The position numbers and the translations under genes are program-made. Under the pieces are notes generated by a model that saw only the letters and a list, made by a program, of their open reading frames with translations, made no database searches and had not been told where the DNA came from. Positions 1 through 6,468 of a stretch of DNA of 15,524 bases are shown here, in pieces. Source of the DNA: Thalassospira sp. UBA1131 (GTDB taxonomy: Bacteria; Pseudomonadota; Alphaproteobacteria; Rhodospirillales; Thalassospiraceae); NCBI RefSeq assembly GCF_002311515.1, contig NZ_DCAO01000059.1, forward strand, positions 55,165-70,688, read 5' to 3'. How positions within the stretch are numbered: position 1 is the first letter of the stretch; each line of letters begins with the position of its first letter.

Positions 1-1181
1 CCATCGCCGGGATGTAACACAAAGTTATACTCTGTGCCGAATGGGGAATTGGCAATACTAAAATCCTTAAAATCCAAGCTGTTCCAATCCCTGCTGCCCA
101 GGACATCGACAAAGTGAGATATGTTTTCGCGTGTGATCGCCTCCATCCTGAAAGAGATTTCGGGATGATGGGAAAGAAATTCAACGCCATGGATGTAATC
201 ATGAAGCAATACCATGACCCATGCGCCAGCAAAGAAGTGCCCCCCATGGGTCATGGTCATCTTGCCGTCTGCAACGTTGCGCAACCCCGCAGGTGACCAG
301 TTCAACCCGCCGACAAAGACGTCCTTACCCGGTTTACGGCCCGCCTTCTCCAGAGCCGCAATTGCACCGAGCGCAATGTCATCATTGGCAGCCCAGACCG
401 CATCCACACACCCGCCCCGTCTAAGCCAGTTTTCTGTCTGACGATATGCCTCATCGTAAGACCAGTTTGCGACCAGACGGCGCTGTTCGCTAAGAAGCGG
501 AAAACGACTAAGCGCGTGATCAAGTCCCTGCAGTCGCTGAAGCGAGGCTGGTGTCTTGCTGTCCCCGGCGATGGATAACAGGCATAGCGGCGCTGGTTGC
601 CGATTTTCGGCTTGAAGACGTGCACTATCGATCAGGGACTTGGCGATGTCATAACCGGCACGCTCGTTGTCCGGCGTCAGGGAGAATATCCAGTGATCAA
701 AATCCCTGCCCGGATAGCCATATGCGTTCTTTTGCTCTTTTGTCAGGTCATTGAGCAACATGATGACCGGGATGCCCCGCTCTTCTGCTTCCAGAACGAT
801 GCGCGTTCCCTGCTGATGTTCGTTGACGGCAATGATGTAATCAGGCGCGGGTTCAAGGGCAAAAACCTTCTGCGCACTTTCGATCATCATCTTGCTGTCG
901 CGGTTGCTATCAAAAACGATCAGTTCATAGCCAAACTGATCTGAAGCCGCCTGCATGGTGTCGCGCACATCTTTCCAGAAACCGCGATCACCATAACCCG
1001 GATTTATAAAGGCGACGCGCGTTGGAACGTCAGGGGCGCCATGCTCCGTCGCTTGTGGGGTTGCCAATGGCATGCACCAAAGCATAAGCACGGAAAGCAC
1101 AACCACCGCGCACGACTTCAAACCAGTTTTGTGTTCTTGCTCTTTTTGCTGCGGGCTACAGCGTCGGACTAAACAACCCAC
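1..1181 (-). CDS. periplasmic sugar-binding-type protein (LuxP/RbsB-like), partial at left edge
   Basis: The reading frame is open to the window edge, so only the first 393 residues are seen and the C-terminus is missing. The proposed GTG start at 1181 follows an in-frame stop at 1182-1184 and a GAGG about 9 nt upstream. An alternative is TTG at 1121 (residue 21), with no clear ribosome site. Residues 22-44 form an export signal: KS, then a hydrophobic run (CAVVVLSVLMLW), then PLATPQA as a likely cleavage region. The mature part has the type-1 periplasmic-binding fold of the RbsB/LuxP class. The first lobe begins TRVAFINPGYGDRGFWKDV, and a later segment, AANDDIALGAIAALEKAGRK, is typical of the second lobe. 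Such proteins bring a sugar-like ligand to an ABC importer or to a membrane sensor kinase. No permease or kinase gene is visible, so the partner is unknown. The fold is fairly sure; the ligand is not. Confidence 0.8.
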   Translation of the reverse strand, partial: MGCLVRRCSPQQKEQEHKTGLKSCAVVVLSVLMLWCMPLATPQATEHGAPDVPTRVAFINPGYGDRGFWKDVRDTMQAASDQFGYELIVFDSNRDSKMMIESAQKVFALEPAPDYIIAVNEHQQGTRIVLEAEERGIPVIMLLNDLTKEQKNAYGYPGRDFDHWIFSLTPDNERAGYDIAKSLIDSARLQAENRQPAPLCLLSIAGDSKTPASLQRLQGLDHALSRFPLLSEQRRLVANWSYDEAYRQTENWLRRGGCVDAVWAANDDIALGAIAALEKAGRKPGKDVFVGGLNWSPAGLRNVADGKMTMTHGGHFFAGAWVMVLLHDYIHGVEFLSHHPEISFRMEAITRENISHFVDVLGSRDWNSLDFKDFSIANSPFGTEYNFVLHPGD

Positions 1182-1232
1182 TTAGGCATACCTCGATTTA
1201 TAATACATCGCTTCAAACCGGCAACGCGTGCG

Positions 1233-1248
1233 TGCTCGCGCCATGCCA
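1233..1248 (-). promoter_or_regulatory. possible sigma-54 promoter of the periplasmic-binding gene
   Basis: Read on the minus strand this is TGGCATGGCGCGAGCA. It keeps the required GG-N10-GC spacing and matches about 8 of 11 informative consensus positions (TGGCAC-N5-TTGCW). A transcript from here would start near 1222, about 40 nt before the GTG at 1181. The same 200-base gap (1182-1381) also holds A+T-rich minus-strand sequence near 1190-1200 that could be a sigma-70 -10 element (TATAAA with TTGCCG 16 nt upstream), but that lies very close to the GTG. The match could be chance. Confidence 0.22.
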
Positions 1249-1381
1249 CAGCTGCAAACGGTGGCGGAAGCAACAGGCGACCTCCACCCCGACCGGTTAG
1301 TTATAATATACGATGGTATACATACTTGATGTCAGGATGGGAACCGGTTCTTTGCAAAATCGAGGTAAAATAAACGCGATA

Positions 1382-1594
1382 TCAGCCGCCGGTTGATTGC
1401 GTACGCTTCAACGCTTCGACCAATTCCTTGTTCGACATGTTTGCCCGGTTCTGTATGCCTTTCTGCGCGGCCAAATGATACAGATCATCTCGACGCCACT
1501 TGTCGTAACTTGGCGCGCCGTGAAGTCGCTGTGCAGAAGTTTCCTGATCTGTTTGCCCAGAAATTTTATTAAAGCTCGCCACTGTTGCCTCCAT
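1382..1594 (-). CDS. small protein with Rho-N/SAP-like motif
   Basis: This is a 70-residue protein starting at ATG 1594; no upstream ATG exists in frame before a stop, and the ribosome site is weak. Residues about 28-64 (WRRDDLYHLAAQKGI, then MSNKELVEALKRT) have the helix-extended-helix pattern of the Rho termination factor N-terminal domain and SAP-like motifs: a DDL(Y)-LA-KGI first helix, a basic turn, and a KELVEAL second helix. Such motifs often bind nucleic acid. The first 25 residues are polar and probably unstructured. It stands alone, between the periplasmic-binding gene and the Hpt gene, with its own upstream region containing a palindrome and a hairpin. Its function is unknown; a stress- or nucleoid-related role is only a guess. 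Several overlapping frames exist here, and this one is chosen for its recognisable motif. Confidence 0.65.
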   Translation of the reverse strand: MEATVASFNKISGQTDQETSAQRLHGAPSYDKWRRDDLYHLAAQKGIQNRANMSNKELVEALKRTQSTGG

Positions 1595-1619
1595 GTTGGG
1601 ACGGTCACAAGCAGTCTTG

Positions 1620-1635
1620 GCACTGTGTACAGTGC
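1620..1635. repeat. 7-bp inverted repeat upstream of the small Rho-N-like gene
   Basis: The arms GCACTGT and ACAGTGC are exact reverse complements separated by GT. The element ends about 25 nt upstream of the ATG at 1594, a typical place for a dimeric repressor site or a short 5' leader stem. No regulator can be assigned. Confidence 0.4.
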
Positions 1636-1669
1636 TGGTGGATGAAAATCCGTTCTAGATTTCATGTAG

Positions 1670-1696
1670 GGGGAATTGACTGATTTTCTATTCCCC
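1670..1696. repeat. 7-bp stem with 13-nt loop in the leader region of the small gene
   Basis: GGGGAAT (1670-1676) pairs with ATTCCCC (1690-1696). It lies 76-102 nt upstream of the small Rho-N-like gene and is not followed by a T-run on either strand, so it does not look like an intrinsic terminator. It could be part of the 5' leader or an operator. Confidence 0.3.
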
Positions 1697-1752
1697 TGAA
1701 CGCATTTTTCATCGCCAAACGGCGTAACAAACTGAGTAATCTTGCAAAAATA

Positions 1753-1784
1753 ATGAAAAAGGCAGATCCAATTGATCTGCCTTT
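1753..1784 (-). terminator. rho-independent terminator after the Hpt gene
   Basis: The arms AAAGGCAGATC (1758-1768) and GATCTGCCTTT (1774-1784) form a perfect 11-bp stem around a 5-nt loop. Read on the minus strand the stem is followed by TTTTT and a further T-rich stretch. It sits about 35 nt past the Hpt stop and should end the dioxygenase-Hpt transcript. Confidence 0.8.
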
Positions 1785-1819
1785 GGGGTCACTCACACCA
1801 CTGAAGCAACAGATAACAG

Positions 1820-2161
1820 CTACGGCGTGGCAAGGAGCGCGCGCATGGCGCCAACCGTCTGCTGTGTTATCTCGTCGAGTTCCTTGATCTTGTCATCAAG
1901 TGCTGGATCGAAATCACCCTCGAAACGTTCAAACGCCAATGCAGCTTCTGCAAGTTCGGACGCCGCCATGTTTCTGGCCATCCCCTTGATGGCGTGTCCA
2001 GACCGTTTAATACCATCAGAGTCCTTGGTAGTTGCGGCTTCAATCAGTCGGGCGCGCTCTTCGTCGTAGGACGCCGGGAGCAAATTCACCAGCAGCAATA
2101 CCTGATCCTTGCCAAGGACCTGGCACAACTCTTCAAAACGGGCGTTATCAATCAATTCCAT
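1820..2161 (-). CDS. histidine phosphotransfer (Hpt) domain protein
   Basis: This is a single-domain Hpt protein of 113 residues from ATG 2161, with AAAGG 7 nt upstream; a TTG directly before it would add one residue. The phospho-accepting histidine is His56 in SGHAIKGMARNMAAS, which matches the HxLKG-type Hpt motif with the usual following Lys and Gly. The rest is predicted to be helical, as in a four-helix bundle. Stand-alone Hpt proteins (LuxU, ShpA-type) relay phosphate from a hybrid sensor kinase receiver to the receiver of an output regulator in the cytoplasm. No hybrid kinase is in the window. The nearest receiver proteins are the sigma-54 regulator at 4367 and the SypE-like protein at 6469, which are possible but unproven partners. 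It follows the dioxygenase gene by 87 nt on the same strand and is followed by a strong terminator. Confidence 0.85.
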   Translation of the reverse strand: MELIDNARFEELCQVLGKDQVLLLVNLLPASYDEERARLIEAATTKDSDGIKRSGHAIKGMARNMAASELAEAALAFERFEGDFDPALDDKIKELDEITQQTVGAMRALLATP

Positions 2162-2248
2162 CAACCAACCTTTTCTGTGCAGCCCATGGCAGTATCACGT
2201 CTGGCACAACACCACTCAACCAATGCCAAGTCGGAGGCATTCCGGCTT

Positions 2249-3142
2249 TTACTGCATATGGTTAATCGTAGCACAGGCGTCCACAACGTCATTTGCCCAT
2301 TTAAGGGTTTCGGCATCCATTGATTGCATATGACGGTATTTTTCAAACTGCTTGGCAATCAACGCCAGACGATCCAAAAACACCGGAGGATGATCAAGTC
2401 CCAACAATTGATCGGCAAGCGGATCAAAGGCGGCATTCTGAAATTCAAGTGACAGGCTGATCCTGGCTTCGCTGGCGTACGGGCTTGCCCGTCCACCCCA
2501 ATGATAAATATCCTGTCGCCAGCCCATCACCGCACCAGGCTTGGCCGGAAGGGCGCGAATGTCTTGAAGGCGGACCTCCCCCGGTTCTGAAACCGGTGCC
2601 GGGTAACCTTTCTCGAAATTGCGGGGCAAGACATGCATACAGCCATTTTCAGGCGTGGCATTGCTCAGCGGCACCCAAAGAGAAAGACTGATCAGCATCT
2701 CATCGCCAATCGTACTTTCACCCTGATAATCGCGATGCGGTGGCCAGCCGCTTCCATCAGCATCGGGATCGACATGCCACGCCCAGAAGTGCGGCAAAAG
2801 CGCAATCCGATCGCCCAGAAAATGGGTCAGAAGCGGGCGTAACCGACGAAACACATCCCACGCTTCATCGTAAAGATATATCAGCGCGGGTGACAGGCCA
2901 CTGGCAACAAGCACTTCAATCCCTTTACGAAGTTTTTCAAGCTCGCCCGCCGGCAAAACATCGTGGATCAGGAAATATCCCTCATCCCAAAACCGTTCAG
3001 AAAGCGCGCCCCCATCAAAACCACCTTTATCGGCTCCAATTTCCGCGACATCGGTGCCCGGACTTACACCGTTGGAAATCGACAGTTGCGGGTTAAGCTT
3101 CTGCCATACCTGAATGTTGGTGGCATTTTGGGCTGTGATCAT
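2249..3142 (-). CDS. phytanoyl-CoA dioxygenase (PhyH) family protein
   Basis: This looks like an Fe(II)/2-oxoglutarate-dependent oxygenase of the PhyH family. Counting from ATG 3142 (297 residues), the iron ligands are His136 and Asp138 in PPHRDYQGE, and the distal His214 in DIYHWGGR. Arg227 in ARISLSLEFQ fits the 2-oxoglutarate carboxylate contact. The ATG has only a weak GGA 9 nt upstream; a TTG at 3220 would give 323 residues, so the start is uncertain. The family hydroxylates unactivated carbons in very varied substrates (fatty acyl chains, ectoine, natural products), and the substrate cannot be told from sequence. Its neighbours do not point to one: an Hpt gene downstream and a CobC-type enzyme transcribed divergently. 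The active site appears complete, so an enzymatic role is likely. Confidence 0.8.
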   Translation of the reverse strand: MITAQNATNIQVWQKLNPQLSISNGVSPGTDVAEIGADKGGFDGGALSERFWDEGYFLIHDVLPAGELEKLRKGIEVLVASGLSPALIYLYDEAWDVFRRLRPLLTHFLGDRIALLPHFWAWHVDPDADGSGWPPHRDYQGESTIGDEMLISLSLWVPLSNATPENGCMHVLPRNFEKGYPAPVSEPGEVRLQDIRALPAKPGAVMGWRQDIYHWGGRASPYASEARISLSLEFQNAAFDPLADQLLGLDHPPVFLDRLALIAKQFEKYRHMQSMDAETLKWANDVVDACATINHMQ

Positions 3143-3259
3143 GGGAAAATGTCCGGTATTGAGGATGGCCGGACGATACGCAGCACTTTCCGCAATGGCA
3201 AGCGCGGAAACTTGATCCAAACCGCAGACAGTTCACTTTCGATCAGGCCTGGCCCCATC

Positions 3260-4360
3260 ATGACAAACAGCCATATCACGCCCAAACAACAACCGCCGAT
3301 CAATCACGGTGGCGCAGTTGATCGTGCGGCAAACCGATATGGCATTCCAACAAGCGACTGGTTGGATTTATCGACCGGTATCAATCCAATAGCCTACCCG
3401 GTTCCCGATATTGAAAATGCGCACTGGCAACGCCTGCCACTCACCGCGGAGCTTGATGGTCTGAAAGCGGCGGCCAAGCAGTATTACCAACTGCCGAAGA
3501 CGGATCATCTTGTTTGCGCCCCGGGCACACAGGCCCTGATCCAGTTGATCCCGTTCTGGCTGAAAGACCGCATGGCAGATCAGACGACTAGAAACGTCCA
3601 TGTCATGGGCCCGACATACGGTGAACATGAACGGTGCTGGCGACGTGCCGGGTACCACTGCCAACCCCACCAAACCGATCCGGCTGACAGGATTGCCAAG
3701 GCCACGGATATTCTGAGCACTGCCGAAACGGGAACCGTCGTTATCCTGGTCAATCCCAACAACCCGGACGGGGCCATGTTTGCCCCTGACGATATCTTAA
3801 AGCTGGGCAAACTTGCCGATGCGCGCAGTTGCTGGCTTGTGGTCGATGAGGCCTTTATGGATGGCCAACCGGACCAATCGGTTTGTTCGCGCATTGATCA
3901 GTTGCAAAACACCATTGTGTTGCGTTCATTTGGCAAGTTTTTTGGCCTTGCCGGGGCGCGGCTTGGCTGTGCCGTCATGGATTGCAACCTTGCAAATGAT
4001 CTTGAAAGCCGCATTGGCCCATGGGCCATTCCCTGCCCGACCATGGTCGTGGGCACGCAGGCTTTTTCCGATACGCAATGGCAGCAGCAAAGCCGAACAC
4101 GTCTGATGGCAGACGCAGCGCGGCTTGATGATCTCGTCATCAAGAACAGCAGTCTGGCTCTATCTGGCGGCACCGATCTTTTCCGCTACTACGACGGCGC
4201 GGATTGCGTTGACTTGGCAGATCACCTTGGGCACCGGGGCATTCTGGTCCGGCTATTTGATCATAATGCAAACAAGGTTCGGTTTGGCCTGCCCGGAACC
4301 GATGCAGACTGGAAACGCCTTGAAGACGCGATGGCAGCTTGGCACAGCCCAAACCGCTAA
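3260..4360 (+). CDS. cobC: CobC/CobD-type PLP enzyme (threonine-phosphate decarboxylase)
   Basis: This is a fold-type I PLP protein of 366 residues, close to histidinol-phosphate aminotransferase and L-threonine-O-3-phosphate decarboxylase. The latter makes (R)-1-amino-2-propanol phosphate for the lower-ligand arm of cobalamin. The N-terminal HGGAVDRAANRYG and DLSTGINP segments are characteristic of the cobalamin enzyme (CobC in alphaproteobacteria, CobD in enteric bacteria). Lys226 in SFGKFFGLAGARLG would bind PLP, with Asn168 in VNPNNPDG and Asp196 in VVDEAFMD as further cofactor contacts. The ATG at 3260 was chosen because homology begins just after it; the open frame extends much further upstream but there it only shadows the dioxygenase gene. 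The usual cobD/cbiB partner is not adjacent and no B12 riboswitch is evident in the short upstream gap. An aminotransferase acting on another substrate is the main alternative. Confidence 0.82.
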   Translation: MTNSHITPKQQPPINHGGAVDRAANRYGIPTSDWLDLSTGINPIAYPVPDIENAHWQRLPLTAELDGLKAAAKQYYQLPKTDHLVCAPGTQALIQLIPFWLKDRMADQTTRNVHVMGPTYGEHERCWRRAGYHCQPHQTDPADRIAKATDILSTAETGTVVILVNPNNPDGAMFAPDDILKLGKLADARSCWLVVDEAFMDGQPDQSVCSRIDQLQNTIVLRSFGKFFGLAGARLGCAVMDCNLANDLESRIGPWAIPCPTMVVGTQAFSDTQWQQQSRTRLMADAARLDDLVIKNSSLALSGGTDLFRYYDGADCVDLADHLGHRGILVRLFDHNANKVRFGLPGTDADWKRLEDAMAAWHSPNR

Positions 4361-4366
4361 AATGAC

Positions 4367-5977
4367 CTAAAGGCCGCTTTCTTCCCAAGATTGCTTTTTA
4401 CGATAGATTGTCGACGGGCTGACACCCAGGGCATCGGCTGCACGCGGGATGGATCCGCCACAACGCTCGATCGCCTCTTCGATTGCCTGCTTTTCAACCT
4501 GCCAAAGCGGCTTGATCTCGCCAAACCCCAACCTTCCCGAACCGGATGCGGATGGCGACAATGCAGTTTGATCGTCGCCCCCAAAGTTGCCCCCCGCACC
4601 AGCACCAAGCAGTTGGTTGCTACGTCCGGAATTATGGTTTTCGACGACCTTGCGCATTTGCCGGGCACCGGCAAGAAAGGCCAGCGCCTCCGGATCACCG
4701 GCCCAATGACGTCCGGGACCGCCCGGCTCGTTTGAGACGACCGGATGGGGTGGCGGGGCTTCAATCGTCCCCGATCCGAACTGGTCACCGTCAGTGCCGC
4801 TATTGACCGGCCTTGGCACCATTGAAAGCGCCACCTCGGTCCCGTTATTGAGCACAACAATGTTACGGATGATATTTTGCAACTGGCGAATATTGCCCGG
4901 CCAGGAATACCGTGCGAACAGGGCGGAGACTTCGGGACTGAACCGTTCGAAATCGCGGCCTTCCTCGCGCGTGAAGCGTTGCAGGTAGAAATTGGCAATT
5001 TGCAGGATATCGTTATCGCGATCGCGCAGGGGCGGCATGTGCAGCGGAATAACGTGCAAACGGTAATAAAGGTCTTCGCGGAACCGACCGGAACGCACTT
5101 CTTCAAGTGGATCGCGGTTGGTCGCACAGACAAAGCGCACATCAACCTTTTCTATCGAACTGCCGCCGACTTTCTGGAATGACCCGGTCTGGATAAACCG
5201 CAGAAGCTTGGTCTGCAGGTCCAAATCCATTTCGCAAATTTCATCCAGAAACAGCGTGCCCCCATCCGCACGATGTGCCGCCCCTTCGCGGTCGGAAACA
5301 GCACCGGTAAACGCACCTTTGACGTGACCGAAAATCTCGCTTTCCATAAGGTCTTTGGGAATAGCACCGCAGTTCAGCGGAATGAACGGATCCTTTGCCC
5401 GTTCCGAACGACGATGGATTGCCTCGGCGGCGAGTTCCTTACCGGTACCGGATTCACCGGTGATAAAGACAGTCGCACGGCTGGGGGCAGCATTTTCGAT
5501 AATGCGATAGATATCACGCATGTTTTCCGACCCGCCGATGATGTCGAAATACATCTCGTCGGCATCGGGACTTTCCAGATCAATATCCGGTGCAGTCTGA
5601 AGGGCGGGCGCACCTTTGATCGCCTTTGTCACCGTGTCGCGTAACTTGTCAGCGGTGAAGGGTTTTAACAGAAAATCCCATGCCCCTTCGCGCATCGCCT
5701 CGACCGCGACATTGATTGACCCGTGGGCCGTGATAACAACAATTTTGCAATCCGGTGCGATTTGCGCGGCAGCGCGAAGAACCTCGCGCCCGTCCATATC
5801 GGGTAAAATAAGGTCAAGAACAAGGACATCCGGCGGATCATGGCGCAAACGTTCTATGGCGTTTGTGCCGCTGACGACGTGATCAACAACGTGACCGTCG
5901 GCACGCAAGTAATCCTGATACACGCGCGCCAGCGACAGCGTATCTTCCACAATTACAATGCGTGCCTGCTCTGGCAT
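4367..5977 (-). CDS. sigma-54 activating response regulator, LuxO/SypG type
   Basis: This is a 536-residue NtrC-class regulator. The receiver domain (about 5-120) has Glu11/Asp12, phospho-acceptor Asp55 in VLDLILPDMDG, Thr83 and Lys105. The AAA+ domain (about 145-390) has Walker A GESGTGKE (174-181), the sigma-54 contact loop GAFTGA (221-226) and Walker B GGTLFLDE (239-246), so it should activate sigma-54 promoters. The C-terminal helix-turn-helix (about 487-531) ends in SPSTIYRKKQSW, a form I know from LuxO and SypG. A Gly/Ser/Pro-rich linker of about 98 residues (389-486) separates AAA+ from the HTH, which is longer than usual. ATG 5977 is used; a TTG at 6004 would add nine residues. It is divergent from the STAS/SypE-like pair and ends 6 nt from the convergent cobC gene. 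It is probably the transcriptional output of a phosphorelay. Confidence 0.93.
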   Translation of the reverse strand: MPEQARIVIVEDTLSLARVYQDYLRADGHVVDHVVSGTNAIERLRHDPPDVLVLDLILPDMDGREVLRAAAQIAPDCKIVVITAHGSINVAVEAMREGAWDFLLKPFTADKLRDTVTKAIKGAPALQTAPDIDLESPDADEMYFDIIGGSENMRDIYRIIENAAPSRATVFITGESGTGKELAAEAIHRRSERAKDPFIPLNCGAIPKDLMESEIFGHVKGAFTGAVSDREGAAHRADGGTLFLDEICEMDLDLQTKLLRFIQTGSFQKVGGSSIEKVDVRFVCATNRDPLEEVRSGRFREDLYYRLHVIPLHMPPLRDRDNDILQIANFYLQRFTREEGRDFERFSPEVSALFARYSWPGNIRQLQNIIRNIVVLNNGTEVALSMVPRPVNSGTDGDQFGSGTIEAPPPHPVVSNEPGGPGRHWAGDPEALAFLAGARQMRKVVENHNSGRSNQLLGAGAGGNFGGDDQTALSPSASGSGRLGFGEIKPLWQVEKQAIEEAIERCGGSIPRAADALGVSPSTIYRKKQSWEESGL

Positions 5978-6111
5978 TTTCTTGTTCGTATCCCGATATA
6001 CCAATGTAGGTCAGCATACCGATAGTGTTGCTCATCTCACAACTACTAACATGTATTGCAGTCACTACCCAAACCATACACAATCAGATTAACGTTAAGA
6101 AAAGCATAGTC

Positions 6112-6128
6112 TTGGCCGGGTTTCCGCC
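6112..6128 (+). promoter_or_regulatory. possible sigma-54 promoter of the STAS/SypE-like operon
   Basis: TTGGCCGGGTTTCCGCC has GG at 6114-6115 and GC at 6126-6127 with the required 10-nt gap. It would place transcription start near 6139, just ahead of the AAGGAG at 6145. The flanking bases match the -24/-12 consensus poorly (about 6 of 11), so this rests mainly on spacing and on the sigma-54 regulator gene next door. A 10-bp palindrome TTAACGTTAA (6089-6098) lies just upstream. Confidence 0.22.
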
Positions 6129-6144
6129 ACTGGCCAAACGCTTC

Positions 6145-6150
6145 AAGGAG
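6145..6150 (+). promoter_or_regulatory. ribosome-binding site fixing the TTG start of the STAS gene
   Basis: AAGGAG lies 9 nt before TTG 6160. No ATG lies in frame near the start of the STAS domain. The longer upstream frame back to 6025 has no comparable site and encodes residues unlike the family, so TTG 6160 is the best start. Confidence 0.65.
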
Positions 6151-6159
6151 AGTCCAGAC

Positions 6160-6465
6160 TTGAATTACAAGACAGATTTCGCCAATGGAACAACCACAGT
6201 CGAAGTGACCGGTCGCTTCACATTCGGCGATCATTCGAGCTTCCGCAAACTGATCGAAGAAGTTCGCGGACACGGCTCGTCCACGCTTGTTCTGGACATT
6301 TCCGGTGTCGATTTCATTGACTCTGCCGGTCTTGGCATGTTGCTGCTTGCCCGCGACGAGGGCGAAAAATCCAACACAAATGTCATCCTGCGCGGCGCAC
6401 AGGGACAGGTCAAGCGCATGCTTGAGGTTGCCCGCTTTGATACCTTGTTCCAGCTGGAAAACTAA
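6160..6465 (+). CDS. STAS-domain anti-sigma factor antagonist (SypA/SpoIIAA-like)
   Basis: This is a single STAS domain of 101 residues starting at TTG 6160 behind a strong AAGGAG. The family works in partner switching: the unphosphorylated form binds a target, and an RsbW-type kinase blocks it by phosphorylating a serine at the start of the second helix. That site is present as Ser55 in DFIDSAGLGMLLL, aligning with SpoIIAA Ser58 and Vibrio fischeri SypA Ser56. The preceding strand LVLDISGV and the closing MLEVARFDTLF are also typical. Its stop is 3 nt before the next start, so it is almost certainly co-translated with the kinase/phosphatase that would control it. The downstream target is unknown: a sigma factor, or, as for SypA, some other biofilm component. 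Confidence 0.9.
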   Translation: MNYKTDFANGTTTVEVTGRFTFGDHSSFRKLIEEVRGHGSSTLVLDISGVDFIDSAGLGMLLLARDEGEKSNTNVILRGAQGQVKRMLEVARFDTLFQLEN

Positions 6466-6468
6466 TCA

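Noticed and set aside
2215..2229. Minus-strand TTGGCATTGGTTGAG as a sigma-54 promoter for the Hpt gene
   Set aside because: The -24 half is good, but the -12 position reads GT instead of GC at the required 10-nt distance.
4357..5145. Minus-strand open frame of 262 codons in another frame of the sigma-54 regulator
   Set aside because: It overlaps the AAA+ and HTH coding part in the same orientation, and its composition (many Arg, Ser and Cys) is that of an out-of-frame reading.
6056..6074. Minus-strand GG...GC element as a sigma-54 promoter for the activator gene
   Set aside because: The gap between GG and GC is 9 nt rather than 10, which usually abolishes recognition.
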